This document shows positions 1 to 8,026 of a DNA stretch of 64,000 bases, one piece after another. The first letter of the stretch is position 1, and the number at the start of each line of letters is the position of its first letter. Both the position numbers and the translations under genes were made by a program. Below the pieces are notes generated by a model. It worked only from the letters and a program-made list of their open reading frames with translations, did not search any database and was not told the origin of the DNA. Origin of the DNA: Caulobacter sp. (GTDB lineage: Bacteria; Pseudomonadota; Alphaproteobacteria; Caulobacterales; Caulobacteraceae); NCBI GenBank assembly GCA_016125585.1, contig WGLL01000006.1, forward strand, positions 186,001 through 250,000. The letters run 5' to 3'.

Positions 1-882
1 TCGTCGGGTCTGCTGGTCACCTTCCCGACCGAGACCGTCTATGGCCTGGCCGCCGACGCCGCCGACCCCATCGCCGTGGCCCGGGTGTTCGAGGCCAAGG
101 GCCGGCCGCGCTTCAACCCCCTGATCGCCCATGTCGCCGATCTTGAGGCCGCGGCGCGGATCGCCGTGCTCGATGATCGCGCCCTGACCCTGGCCCGGGC
201 CTTCTGGCCGGGGCCCCTGACCCTGGTCGCGCCGCTGCGGGACCCCGCCGCCGTCTGCGATCTGGCCCGCGCCGGCCTCGACACCGTCGCCATCCGGGTT
301 CCCGGCCATCCCCTGGCCCGCGCCCTGCTGGCGAGGTTCGGCCGCCCCGTCGTCGCCCCCTCGGCCAACCGTTCGGGCCGGCCCAGCCCGACGACCTACG
401 CCGACGCCGTGGAAGAGACCGGCGACAAGGCCGCCGCCGGGCTGGACGGCGGTCCCTGTCCGGTGGGGCTGGAATCGACGGTGGTCGCCGTGCTCGACGG
501 CCCGCCGCGTCTGTTGCGGCCGGGCGCCGTCACGCGCGGCCAGATCGAGGCCCTGATCGGTCCCCTCGCCGAGGCCGAGGACGACGCCCGGCGGTCCCCC
601 GGCCGCATGGCGCTGCACTATGCCCCCGACGCCCCTGTGCGCCTGAACGCCGATGGTCCCGACCCCGGCGAAGCCTTCCTGGCCTTCGGCCCCGCCGGCG
701 ACCAGGCCTTCAACCTCAGTCCGTCCGGCGATCTGGCCGAGGCCGCCGCCAACCTCTTCGCCATGCTCCGCGCCGCCGACCGTACCCGCCCGGCCGCCAT
801 CGCCGTTGCGCCGATCCCGGACGAGGGGCTCGGCGAGGCCATCAACGACCGGCTGAATCGCGCCGCGGGCTTTGTAGGTTAG
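1..882 (+). CDS. tsaC: L-threonylcarbamoyladenylate synthase, Sua5/TsaC type (5' partial)
   Basis: The reading frame is open from base 1, so the true start lies outside the window; 293 residues are present. The YrdC/Sua5 core is clear: PTETVYGLAADA and then KGRPRFNPL, the nucleotide and phosphate-binding segments, with SANRSGRPSPT further on. The family makes threonylcarbamoyl-AMP from threonine, bicarbonate and ATP, the first step of t6A37 tRNA modification in the cytoplasm. After the roughly 200-residue core there is a linker containing SPGRMALHYAP, typical of the long Sua5 form with an extra C-terminal domain rather than the short TsaC. The next gene starts 25 bases downstream on the same strand. 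Family assignment is firm; only the N-terminus is missing. Confidence 0.93.
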   Translation, partial: SSGLLVTFPTETVYGLAADAADPIAVARVFEAKGRPRFNPLIAHVADLEAAARIAVLDDRALTLARAFWPGPLTLVAPLRDPAAVCDLARAGLDTVAIRVPGHPLARALLARFGRPVVAPSANRSGRPSPTTYADAVEETGDKAAAGLDGGPCPVGLESTVVAVLDGPPRLLRPGAVTRGQIEALIGPLAEAEDDARRSPGRMALHYAPDAPVRLNADGPDPGEAFLAFGPAGDQAFNLSPSGDLAEAAANLFAMLRAADRTRPAAIAVAPIPDEGLGEAINDRLNRAAGFVG

Positions 883-907
883 TCGCCGCGGCGTATTCTC
901 CCCGCCC

Positions 908-2317
908 ATGACCATCCCCGTGCCCGCCGATGTCGTCTCCCGCCTCAAGGCCGTGCTCGGCGAGGGGGGATGGAGCCAGGACCCTGACCGTCTGGCGCCC
1001 AAGCTGCTGGAATGGCGCGGACGCTGGGAAGGGGCCACGCCGCTGCTGGCCCTGCCGCGGACGACCGCGCAGGTCTCCGCCGTGGTCGGTCTCTGCGCCG
1101 AGGCCGGTGTGGCCATCACCCCGCAGGGCGGCAACACCGGCCTGGTCTCCGGCCAGATCCCCCAGGGCGAGATCCTCCTCTCCACCGAACGGCTCAACGT
1201 CATCCGCGACATCGACGCCTTCGACGACGTCATTGTCGCCGAGGCCGGCGTGACCCTGTCGGCGGTGCATGAGGCCGCCGCCGCCATCCGACGCCGCTTC
1301 CCGCTGGGCCTGGCCTCGGAAGGTTCCGCCACCGTCGGCGGCGTGGTCTCGACCAACGCCGGCGGCACCCAGGTGCTGCGCTTCGGCACGACCCGCAATC
1401 TTGTCCTGGGCCTGGAGGCGGTGCTGCCCAACGGCGAGATCTGGAACGGCCTCAAGCGCCTGCGCAAGGACAACACCGGCTATGACCTCAAGCAGCTGCT
1501 GATCGGCGCCGAGGGCACCCTCGGCGTGGTCACCGCCGCCAGCCTCAAGCTGTTCTCCCGACCGGTTTCCACCGCCACCGCCATCTGCGGCCTGGCCAGC
1601 GCCCGCGACGCCATCACCCTGCTGGCCCGGGCCAAGGACGAGACCGGCGGCGCCGTCGAGGCCTTCGAGTTGATGGGCCGGGCCGGCGTCGGCTACGCCC
1701 TGAAGAACATCCCCGGCCTGCGCGAGCCGCTGGAGGGCAGTCATCCCTGGTACGTCCTGGTCGAGACCACCAGCGGCGAGCCGGGCGTCGCCGAGGCGGC
1801 GCTGGAGCGGCTGCTGGCCCATGCCCTGGAGGACGGCCTGATCGCCGACGCCGCCGTGGCCCAGAGCGAGGTCCAGGCGAAGGCCCTGTGGGCCATCCGC
1901 GAGAACCAGTCCGGCGGCCAGAAGGCCGAGGGCGCGGCCTGGAAGCATGACATCTCCGTGCCCGTCTCGAAGATGGCCGAGTTCATCGAGCGGGCCACCC
2001 CGATGGTCGAGGCCTTTTCCCCCGGCGTGCGGGTGGTGGCCTTCGGTCACGTCGGCGACGGCAACGTCCACTACGACGTCCTGCGCCCCGAGGGCGGCTC
2101 CGACGAGGACCACAACGCCCTGCGCGACGAGGGCTCGCGCCGGGTGCACGATCTGGTCGCCGAACTGGACGGCTCGATCTCGGCGGAACATGGTCTCGGC
2201 GCCGCCAAGACCGCCGACGCCCTGCGCTACAAGAGCCCGGTCGAGATCGAGGCGTTGCGATCCTTGCGTGCGGCCCTCGACCCCAAGCGGATCATGAATC
2301 CCCGGGTTCTGTTCTAG
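908..2317 (+). CDS. FAD-linked oxidase (D-2-hydroxyacid / D-2-hydroxyglutarate dehydrogenase family)
   Basis: 469 residues from an ATG. An N-terminal FAD-binding-4 domain (about residues 45-185) carries PQGGNTGLVSGQ near residues 72-83 and a VSTNAGGTQVLRFG segment, which hold the FAD pyrophosphate. The C-terminal FAD-oxidase domain carries FGHVGDGNVHYDV and the closing SAEHGLG motif, whose His residues bind metal and substrate in D-2-hydroxyglutarate and D-lactate dehydrogenases. It probably oxidises a D-2-hydroxyacid and passes electrons to a quinone or ETF; the exact substrate cannot be read from sequence. It follows the Sua5 gene closely (25 bases), so co-transcription is likely. Glycolate oxidase subunit GlcD is an alternative, but no glcE or glcF lies nearby. 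Confidence 0.85.
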   Translation: MTIPVPADVVSRLKAVLGEGGWSQDPDRLAPKLLEWRGRWEGATPLLALPRTTAQVSAVVGLCAEAGVAITPQGGNTGLVSGQIPQGEILLSTERLNVIRDIDAFDDVIVAEAGVTLSAVHEAAAAIRRRFPLGLASEGSATVGGVVSTNAGGTQVLRFGTTRNLVLGLEAVLPNGEIWNGLKRLRKDNTGYDLKQLLIGAEGTLGVVTAASLKLFSRPVSTATAICGLASARDAITLLARAKDETGGAVEAFELMGRAGVGYALKNIPGLREPLEGSHPWYVLVETTSGEPGVAEAALERLLAHALEDGLIADAAVAQSEVQAKALWAIRENQSGGQKAEGAAWKHDISVPVSKMAEFIERATPMVEAFSPGVRVVAFGHVGDGNVHYDVLRPEGGSDEDHNALRDEGSRRVHDLVAELDGSISAEHGLGAAKTADALRYKSPVEIEALRSLRAALDPKRIMNPRVLF

Positions 2318-2382
2318 TTACCCCCGGCAAGCTTGACCCAAGGGCTGGCCTTCCCGGCCCGCACGGCCTATTCCCCCGCCCC

Positions 2383-3174
2383 ATGTTGATGGTCATCTCT
2401 CCCGCCAAGGCGCTGGATTTCACCGCGCCGGGCGAAACCCTGCCCCTGACGACCCCGCGCCTGAAGACCGACATCGCCGAACTGGCCAAAACGACCCGCA
2501 AGCTGAGCGCCCGCGACGTGCGCCGCATGATGCATCTGTCCGAAAAGCTGGCCGAGCTGAATCACGCCCGTTTCCAGGCCTTCGACCCCGAATGCGAGGA
2601 CGGCCTGCAGGCGGCCATCGCCTTCAACGGGGACGTCTACGCCGGCCTCGGCGCCCGCACCCTCGACAAGGCCGCCTTCGCCTGGGCCCAGGATCACCTG
2701 CGCATCCTCTCTGGTCTCTACGGCGTTCTGCGCCCTGCCGACGCCATCCAGCCCTATCGCCTGGAGATGGGCACGCGGCTGAAGACCAGACGCGGCAAGA
2801 CCCTCTACGACTTCTGGGGCGACAAGGTCTCGGAGATGCTCAACGCTGACGCCGGGGGCCATGCCGATCCGACCCTGATCAACATCGCCAGCCAGGAATA
2901 CTTCGGCGTCGTCGACGCCCGGGCCCTCAAGCTGCCGGTGGTCACCTGCCGCTTCCTTGAGGAGAAGGACGGCGAACTGCGTCAGCTCAGCTTCTTCGCC
3001 AAGAAGGCGCGCGGCCAGATGGCCCGTTTCGCCATTGACCAGCGCATCGACAGCGCCGGCGACCTGAAGGCCTTCGACACCGCCGGCTATTCCTGGCGCC
3101 GCGACCTGTCCAGCGAGGCGGAATGGGTTTTTTCCCGCCCGCAGCCGCCGCCGCCGGGATCGTCCGTCTCGTAA
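2383..3174 (+). CDS. yaaA: Peroxide stress protein YaaA (UPF0246/DUF328)
   Basis: 263 residues, the normal family length. It opens with MLMVISPAKALDF, nearly the invariant start of the YaaA family, and contains a FNGDVYAGL-type segment and the LRPLDAIQPYRLEMG-like stretch (here VLRPADAIQPYRLEMG). In Escherichia coli, YaaA binds DNA and limits Fenton damage by lowering free iron under hydrogen peroxide stress. The start is the ATG at 2383; no strong Shine-Dalgarno is visible. It lies 65 bases after the FAD oxidase. Its stop codon sits inside a perfect inverted repeat (3172-3193), so the end of this gene overlaps the control region of bdhA. Confidence 0.92.
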   Translation: MLMVISPAKALDFTAPGETLPLTTPRLKTDIAELAKTTRKLSARDVRRMMHLSEKLAELNHARFQAFDPECEDGLQAAIAFNGDVYAGLGARTLDKAAFAWAQDHLRILSGLYGVLRPADAIQPYRLEMGTRLKTRRGKTLYDFWGDKVSEMLNADAGGHADPTLINIASQEYFGVVDARALKLPVVTCRFLEEKDGELRQLSFFAKKARGQMARFAIDQRIDSAGDLKAFDTAGYSWRRDLSSEAEWVFSRPQPPPPGSSVS

Positions 3175-3193
3175 TTCATATCGCGATGAATTA
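3172..3193. promoter_or_regulatory. Perfect 8-bp inverted repeat upstream of bdhA (candidate operator)
   Basis: TAATTCAT, six spacer bases and ATGAATTA form a perfect palindrome of 22 bp in an otherwise GC-rich context, 71 bases before the bdhA start. The symmetry and size fit a dimeric repressor or activator site; no U-run follows, so it is not a terminator. A second small hairpin (CCCCT/AGGGG, 3197-3213) follows. The regulator is unknown. Confidence 0.5.
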
Positions 3194-3227
3194 AAGCCCC
3201 TCGTCGTCAGGGGTGCGACGCACTATG

Positions 3228-3240
3228 TTGCGCTGCACAA
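3228..3240. promoter_or_regulatory. Near-palindromic TTGCGC-T-GCACAA site upstream of bdhA
   Basis: A 13-bp near-palindrome with one mismatch lies 24 bases before the bdhA ATG. Its TGC/GCA-rich form resembles sites bound by PhaR, the polyhydroxybutyrate regulator, in alphaproteobacteria. The PhaR link is inference from the motif shape and from bdhA being a PHB-cycle gene. Confidence 0.35.
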
Positions 3241-3264
3241 TACAAAGATCGGCGGAGCGCGTTC

Positions 3265-4056
3265 ATGGACTACGGCCTCAAGGGTCAGGCGGCGATCGTC
3301 ACCGGATCGACCAGCGGCATCGGCCACGCCCTCGCCGCGGCTCTGGCGGAACAGGGCGTCAATGTCGTGCTGAACGGCTTCGGCGACGCCGGCGAAATCG
3401 AGGCGGCCCGGGCCGCCCTCGCCGAAAAGACCGGATCGACCGTCCTCTACCACGGCGCCGACATGACCCGGGGCGAGGAGATCGCCAACATGGTGGCCTT
3501 CGCCAGGGACCGTTTCGGCCGCCTCGATATCCTGATCAACAACGCCGGCATCCAGCATGTCGCCCCGGTGGACGAGTTCCCGGTCGCCAAATGGGACCAG
3601 ATCATCGCCATCAACATGACGTCCAACTTCCACGCCATCCGCGCCGCCGTGCCGATCATGAAGGCGCAGAAGCACGGCCGGATCGTCAATCTCGCCTCGG
3701 CCCACGGCCTCGTCGCCAGCCCCTTCAAGTCCGCCTACGTGGCGGCCAAGCACGGGGTTCTGGGCCTGACCAAGACGGTCGCCCTGGAGATCGCCGAGGA
3801 CGGGATCACCTGCAACGCCATCTGTCCGGGCTATGTCCACACCCCGCTCGTCGACGGCCAGATCAAGGACACCGCCAGGGCCCGCGGCATGACCGAGGAC
3901 CAGGTGGTGCGCGACGTCATCCTGGCCGCCCAGCCCAGCAAGCAGTTCATCACCTTCGACCAGCTCAATGGCCTGATGCTGTATCTGGTCAGCGAGGCCG
4001 GCGCCGGGGTCAATGGCGCCCATCTGTCGATCGACGGCGGCTGGACGGCCGGCTGA
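3265..4056 (+). CDS. bdhA: 3-hydroxybutyrate dehydrogenase (SDR family)
   Basis: 263 residues, classical short-chain dehydrogenase. GSTSGIG at 14-20 is the NAD-binding turn, NNAG follows at about 92-95, and the catalytic set is Ser145, Tyr158 and Lys162 (YVAAK). The C-terminal half has the bdhA-specific features CPGYVHTPLVDGQI and QPSKQFITFDQLNG. The enzyme interconverts D-3-hydroxybutyrate and acetoacetate, the last step in mobilising PHB. A patatin gene starts 4 bases after the stop and a NUDIX gene overlaps that one, giving a tight operon. A bdhA-patatin pair is also known in Legionella (bdhA-patD). Two possible regulator sites lie upstream (3172-3193, 3228-3240). Confidence 0.95.
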   Translation: MDYGLKGQAAIVTGSTSGIGHALAAALAEQGVNVVLNGFGDAGEIEAARAALAEKTGSTVLYHGADMTRGEEIANMVAFARDRFGRLDILINNAGIQHVAPVDEFPVAKWDQIIAINMTSNFHAIRAAVPIMKAQKHGRIVNLASAHGLVASPFKSAYVAAKHGVLGLTKTVALEIAEDGITCNAICPGYVHTPLVDGQIKDTARARGMTEDQVVRDVILAAQPSKQFITFDQLNGLMLYLVSEAGAGVNGAHLSIDGGWTAG

Positions 4057-4060
4057 AGCC

Positions 4061-5083
4061 GTGGCCCCCCGCAAGATCAGCCTCGCCCTGCAGGGCGGCG
4101 GCTCGCACGGCGCCTTTCAGTGGGGCGTCATCGAGCGCCTGCTCGAGGAAGACGACCTGGAAATCGCCGCCCTGACCGGCGCCTCGGCCGGGGCGATGAA
4201 TGCGGTGGTGCTGGCCGAGGGGCTGATCGAGGGCAAGGCGGCGGCGGCGGCCAAGCTGGAAGCCTGGTGGCGGGCGGTCAGCGGCGCCGACAGCCGCAAC
4301 ATCTTCGGCGACTCCAGCATCTGGACGGCGGCCTTCAATCCCGACTGGCTGCGCAACACGCCGGCCTTCGGCTGGATGCAGACCTGGGCCAGCACGATGA
4401 GCCCCTACGACTTCAACCCCTTCAACCTGAACCCGCTGCACGACGTCCTCGAAAAGGCGGTGAACTTCAAGGCGCTGCGCGAGCGCTCGCCGATGCAGCT
4501 GTTCATCTCGGCCACGGCGGTGAAGACCAGCGAATCGAAGATCTTCCGGCGCGAGGAGATCACCGCCCGTCACGTCATGGCCTCGGCCTGCCTGCCGCAG
4601 ATGTTCCAGGCGGTGGAGATCGACGGCGTGCCCTACTGGGACGGCGGCTTCCTGGCCAACCCGCCGCTCTGGCCGCTGTTCTATGAACACACCCCCGACG
4701 ACATCCTGCTGATCAGCCTCAACCCGTTCCATCGGCCGGAGGTCCCGCGCACGCCCGCCGAGATCATCGACCGGCTCAATGAGATCACCTTCAACGCCCC
4801 CCTGGTCGCCGAACTGCGGGCCATCGGCTTTGTCCAGAAGCTGCTTGACCAGGGCATGCTGACCGAGAGCGCCCGGGGCCGCTACCGCCGCATGCTGGTC
4901 CACGCCATCACCGCCGACGGCCGGTTGAACGACCTGAGCATGGCCTCCAAGAGCAACACCGACTGGACCTTCCTGAGCGATCTGCGCCAGCGGGGGCGGC
5001 TGGCGGCCGACGCCTGGCTGAAGACCAACCTGGCCTCGGTCGAGGTCGCCTCCACCCTCGATCTCACGGCGCCCTTCCAGTGA
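4061..5083 (+). CDS. Patatin-like phospholipase (PatD-like, bdhA-linked)
   Basis: 340 residues from a GTG that lies 4 bases after the bdhA stop; an upstream in-frame ATG would overlap bdhA and is less likely. The patatin catalytic set is complete: oxyanion loop QGGGSHGAFQWG (about 11-22), nucleophile Ser42 in GASAG, and Asp194 in WDGG. No signal peptide, so it is probably a cytoplasmic serine acyl hydrolase. Coupling to bdhA suggests it acts on PHB granules, hydroxybutyrate oligomers or granule phospholipid, as proposed for the bdhA-patD pair of Legionella; the substrate is inference. The last base before its TGA starts the NUDIX gene (GTGA overlap). Confidence 0.88.
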   Translation: MAPRKISLALQGGGSHGAFQWGVIERLLEEDDLEIAALTGASAGAMNAVVLAEGLIEGKAAAAAKLEAWWRAVSGADSRNIFGDSSIWTAAFNPDWLRNTPAFGWMQTWASTMSPYDFNPFNLNPLHDVLEKAVNFKALRERSPMQLFISATAVKTSESKIFRREEITARHVMASACLPQMFQAVEIDGVPYWDGGFLANPPLWPLFYEHTPDDILLISLNPFHRPEVPRTPAEIIDRLNEITFNAPLVAELRAIGFVQKLLDQGMLTESARGRYRRMLVHAITADGRLNDLSMASKSNTDWTFLSDLRQRGRLAADAWLKTNLASVEVASTLDLTAPFQ

Positions 5084-5514
5084 CCCAACCCGCCAAGCCT
5101 GTCGCCACCGTCGGCGTGGTCTGTCTGCGAGGCGAGGAGGTCCTGCTGATCAAGCGGGGCAACCCGCCGCGCCAGGGCCAGTGGAGCCTGCCGGGCGGCC
5201 GGCTGGAGTGGGGCGAGACCCTGGCCCAAGGCGCCCTGCGGGAACTGGCCGAGGAAACCGGCGTCAGCGCGGAGATCCTGGGCCTCATCGACGCGGTCGA
5301 CGGCATCTTCACCAGCCGCACGACCGGCGAGACCACCCGCCACTATGTGATGATCGATTTCGCCGCCCGCTGGCTGGCCGGCGAGCCGGTGGCGGGCGAC
5401 GACGCGGCCGAGGCGCGGTTCTTTTCCCTGCCGGAAGGGCTGGCGGTCGTCGAGTGGGAAGAGACCCGTCGGGTGATCCGTGAGGCGGCCGCCCGTTTCG
5501 CCGCAACATCCTGA
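5080..5514 (+). CDS. NUDIX hydrolase
   Basis: 144 residues. The NUDIX box is perfect at residues 40-62: Gly40, then Glu46, then REL-EE-TGV (Arg54, Glu55, Glu58, Glu59, Gly61), the metal-binding helix that cleaves nucleoside diphosphate linkages. It begins VATVGVVCLRGEEVLLIKRG, typical of the ADP-ribose/MutT-like COG1051 branch. The start is a GTG overlapping the patatin stop, so translation is coupled. The substrate is not predictable; a household role such as ADP-ribose or oxidised nucleotide clean-up is possible. Its place as third gene of a PHB-related operon is unexplained. Confidence 0.9.
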   Translation: MTQPAKPVATVGVVCLRGEEVLLIKRGNPPRQGQWSLPGGRLEWGETLAQGALRELAEETGVSAEILGLIDAVDGIFTSRTTGETTRHYVMIDFAARWLAGEPVAGDDAAEARFFSLPEGLAVVEWEETRRVIREAAARFAATS

Positions 5515-5591
5515 CCTGACCGCCCTTGACGGACCGTGCGTCAGCCGCCCTTGATGCGCTCAAACAAGCGTTCAACGGGAGAGCAACGCCG

Positions 5592-6374
5592 ATGGCCTAC
5601 CAGCCCTTCAATCTGTCCGGAAAGGTGTCCCTGGTCACCGGCGGCAACCGCGGAATCGGCTTCGGCATGGCCGAGGCCCTGGCCCAGGCCGGCTCCGACA
5701 TCGTCATCTGGGGCTCCAATGCCGAGAAGAATGTCGAGGCCGAGGGCAAGCTCACCTCCCTTGGCGTGCGGGTGCTGGCCCAGACGGTCAATGTCGCCGA
5801 CGAGGCCGCCGTGGTCGCCGCCATGGCCGAGGCCGCGACCGCCATGGGTCGGATCGACACGGTCATCGCCAACGCCGGCATCGGCGGCGGGGCGCGCTCC
5901 TTCTCTGAAATGACCACCGAGACCTGGCGGCGGGTGATGGGCGTCAACATGGAGGGGGTGTTCTGGACCTTCCGCGAGGCCTGCAAGCACATGATCGAGC
6001 GGGCCAAGGCCGGCGATCCCGGCGGCTCCCTGGTCGGCGTCGCCTCCCTGGCCGCCATCGAGGGCGCCGCCCGTAACGAGGCCTATGCCGCCACCAAGGG
6101 CGGTGTAATCTCTATGGTCAAGTCGATCGCCGTTGAGCACGCCCGCTACGGCGTCCGCGCCAACGCCATCCTGCCTGGCTGGATCGCCACCGACATGACC
6201 GCCGGCGCCCAGGACAGCCCGGCCTTCGCCGAGAAGGTCATTCCCCGGGTTCCGGCCCGACGCTGGGGCGAGCCTGCCGATTTTGGCGGGGTCGCCGTCT
6301 ATCTGGGCTCGAACGCCTCCAGCTACCATTCCGGCGACACCTTCGTCATCGACGGCGGGTACGCCATCTTCTGA
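5592..6374 (+). CDS. SDR family oxidoreductase (Gdh/FabG-like)
   Basis: 260 residues from the ATG at 5592, chosen over an upstream TTG because GGGAGAG lies just before it. Classical SDR: TGGNRGIG at 16-23, NAG at about 94-96, Ser152, Tyr165 and Lys169, and a PGWIATDMT segment. It reduces or oxidises a hydroxy/keto group with NAD(P)H; the substrate is unknown. The nitronate-monooxygenase-type gene begins 67 bases downstream on the same strand, with its own ribosome binding site, so the two probably form one unit. Confidence 0.88.
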   Translation: MAYQPFNLSGKVSLVTGGNRGIGFGMAEALAQAGSDIVIWGSNAEKNVEAEGKLTSLGVRVLAQTVNVADEAAVVAAMAEAATAMGRIDTVIANAGIGGGARSFSEMTTETWRRVMGVNMEGVFWTFREACKHMIERAKAGDPGGSLVGVASLAAIEGAARNEAYAATKGGVISMVKSIAVEHARYGVRANAILPGWIATDMTAGAQDSPAFAEKVIPRVPARRWGEPADFGGVAVYLGSNASSYHSGDTFVIDGGYAIF

Positions 6375-6441
6375 TCCGGTCCCGCTGGGGGACCGCCAAC
6401 GACAACGGAACCGGCGGCGCGGCCGGACGGGAGTGATCGAC

Positions 6442-7410
6442 ATGGGCCTGCATACGCCGCTCTGTGACCTGCTTGAGGTCGAGCACCCCATCATGCTGGC
6501 GGGCATGGGCGGGGTGTCCTACGCCGATCTGGCGGCGGCGGTCTCCAACGCCGGCGGCTATGGGGTGCTGGGCATGGCCGGCCGCAGTCCCGAATTCATC
6601 CGCGACGAGATGCGCAAGGTTCGGAGCCTGACCGACAAGCCGTTCGGCGTCGACCTGCTGGCCGCCTCGCCGGAAAGCCTGACCGCGAGCGTCGAGATCA
6701 TCATCCAGGAAGGCGCCTCGTCCTTCGTCGCCGGCCTCGGCGTGCCGATGCCGATCATGGAAAAGCTCAAGAAGGCCGGGCTGAAGGTGATGGTCGTCTG
6801 CGGCGCGGTGAAGCATGCGGTCAAGGCCGAGCAGGCCGGCTGCGACGCGGTGATCTGTCAGGGCGGGGAGGGCGGCGGCCACACCGGGCTGGTCGGCACC
6901 CTGCCGCTGGTCGCCCAGGCGGTCGAGGCGGTGAAGATTCCGGTGGTCGCCGCCGGCGGCCTCTATGACGGCCGCGGTCTGGCCGCCTCCCTGGCGCTCG
7001 GCGCCCAGGGCGTGTGGATGGGCACCCGCTTCATCGCCAGCCGGGAAGCCCATGCCGGCGACCTCTATCGCCAGACCATCGTCGACTCCGCCGACGACAG
7101 CACCATCCGCACCCGCTGCTACAGCGGCAAGCCGATGCGGGTGAAACAGAACCCCTATGTCGCCGACTGGGAAAGCCGGCCGGGCGACATCCAGCCCTTC
7201 CCGATCCAGGCGGGAATCAGCATCCAGAACAACGCCATGGGCGGCATCGGCGGCCAGACCGAGAATCTTGACCCGGACAAGTCCTGTTTCGCCATGGGCC
7301 AGAGCGCCGGGGGCGTCCACGACGTGCTGCCCGCCGGCGACATCGTCCGTCGGATCATGGCTGAGGCCAGGATCGCCATCGCCCATGTCGCGTCCATCGC
7401 CGAAAGCTAG
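6442..7410 (+). CDS. Nitronate monooxygenase family flavoprotein (2-nitropropane dioxygenase-like)
   Basis: 322 residues from the ATG at 6442, preceded by GGGAGTG. A TIM-barrel FMN enzyme: it starts with a TPLCDLLEVEHPIMLAGMGG-type segment, has GGEGGGHTG as FMN-phosphate loop and AAGGLYDGRGLAASLALGA in the second phosphate site. Members oxidise nitronates such as propionate-3-nitronate with O2; some are enoyl reductases or of unknown use. The typical active-site His is within GGHTG. It follows an SDR gene and is followed by an intergenic repeat and the atp promoter region. Confidence 0.85.
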   Translation: MGLHTPLCDLLEVEHPIMLAGMGGVSYADLAAAVSNAGGYGVLGMAGRSPEFIRDEMRKVRSLTDKPFGVDLLAASPESLTASVEIIIQEGASSFVAGLGVPMPIMEKLKKAGLKVMVVCGAVKHAVKAEQAGCDAVICQGGEGGGHTGLVGTLPLVAQAVEAVKIPVVAAGGLYDGRGLAASLALGAQGVWMGTRFIASREAHAGDLYRQTIVDSADDSTIRTRCYSGKPMRVKQNPYVADWESRPGDIQPFPIQAGISIQNNAMGGIGGQTENLDPDKSCFAMGQSAGGVHDVLPAGDIVRRIMAEARIAIAHVASIAES

Positions 7411-7421
7411 GCCGGGAAAGA

Positions 7422-7472
7422 CCCTTCTCCCGCTCGCCGGGAGAAGCTGTCGGCGAAGTCGGCGGATGAGGG
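7422..7472 (-). repeat. Intergenic palindromic repeat, family A (single copy)
   Basis: CTTCTCCC and GGGAGAAG form a hairpin, followed by a second small hairpin around GTCGGCGAAG and the GGATGAGGG tail. This is the same element that recurs near 18.9, 49.4, 55.1-55.9, 58.8, 60.2-60.4 and 63.3-63.4 kb. Confidence 0.75.
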
Positions 7473-7560
7473 CGGCGTCAGAAGGCGAAGGTTGGGGACT
7501 GCGGGGAAGAGAGGATATTTCTCTATCAATTTCAAAGCGTTAAATAGTCCCCATCCAACC

Positions 7561-7587
7561 TTGACGCACCGCAACAGGGACTATAGG
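7561..7587 (+). promoter_or_regulatory. Possible promoter of the F0 atp operon
   Basis: TTGACG and TATAGG are spaced by 15 bases, slightly short, in an AT-richer stretch (7510-7590) about 66 bases before atpI. Based only on resemblance to sigma-70 boxes. Confidence 0.35.
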
Positions 7588-7652
7588 TTCCGCGCCGATC
7601 AAGCCGGGTCCGGAAGGCAGCTTTCGGACCGTTTGCAAAGCTGACCGTTCCC

Positions 7653-8012
7653 ATGCCCAGGGCAGACGAAACGCGCGAAGAGGCGCTCCGCCGCCTCGAC
7701 GAACGAGCCGCCGCTCTTCGGGCGAGCACCCAGCGGACGCCGCACGCGTCGGCCGGGGAGGCTGCGGTTGGTCAGGCGTGGCGAATTATCGCGGAGTTGC
7801 TGGGCGGCGTGCTCATCGGCTTGGCGGCCGGGGCCGCGGCGGACCATTTCCTCGGAACGGGTCCGTGGGGGACGATCGGTGGAGTTCTCGGGGGTTTTGT
7901 CCTGTCGCTGTTTCTGGCGTACGGGACGGCCCAAAGGTTGATGGCGCGGGCAAAGGCGGAACAGGGAGCGACGCCGCTTCCGGTCGTCGATGTCGAAGAT
8001 GACGATGTCTAA
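7653..8012 (+). CDS. atpI: F0F1 ATP synthase assembly protein AtpI/AtpZ-like
   Basis: 119 residues. A charged N-terminal third is followed by two membrane helices (about residues 45-67 and 70-92) joined by a short loop with GTGPWGTIGG, the AtpI/AtpZ (PF09527) layout. The family helps assemble the c-ring and may take part in Mg or Ca uptake. It heads the F0 operon, and AAGGAG just after its stop serves atpB 14 bases later. Alphaproteobacterial atpI is poorly conserved in sequence, so the call rests on topology, loop and position. Confidence 0.85.
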   Translation: MPRADETREEALRRLDERAAALRASTQRTPHASAGEAAVGQAWRIIAELLGGVLIGLAAGAAADHFLGTGPWGTIGGVLGGFVLSLFLAYGTAQRLMARAKAEQGATPLPVVDVEDDDV

Positions 8013-8026
8013 GGAGCGATAGGCCC

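Noticed and set aside
842..2191. A 449-codon open frame on the minus strand opposite the FAD oxidase
   Set aside because: It is the complement of a GC-rich gene; its product is Gly/His/Asp-rich without any domain, whereas the plus frame has clear FAD motifs.
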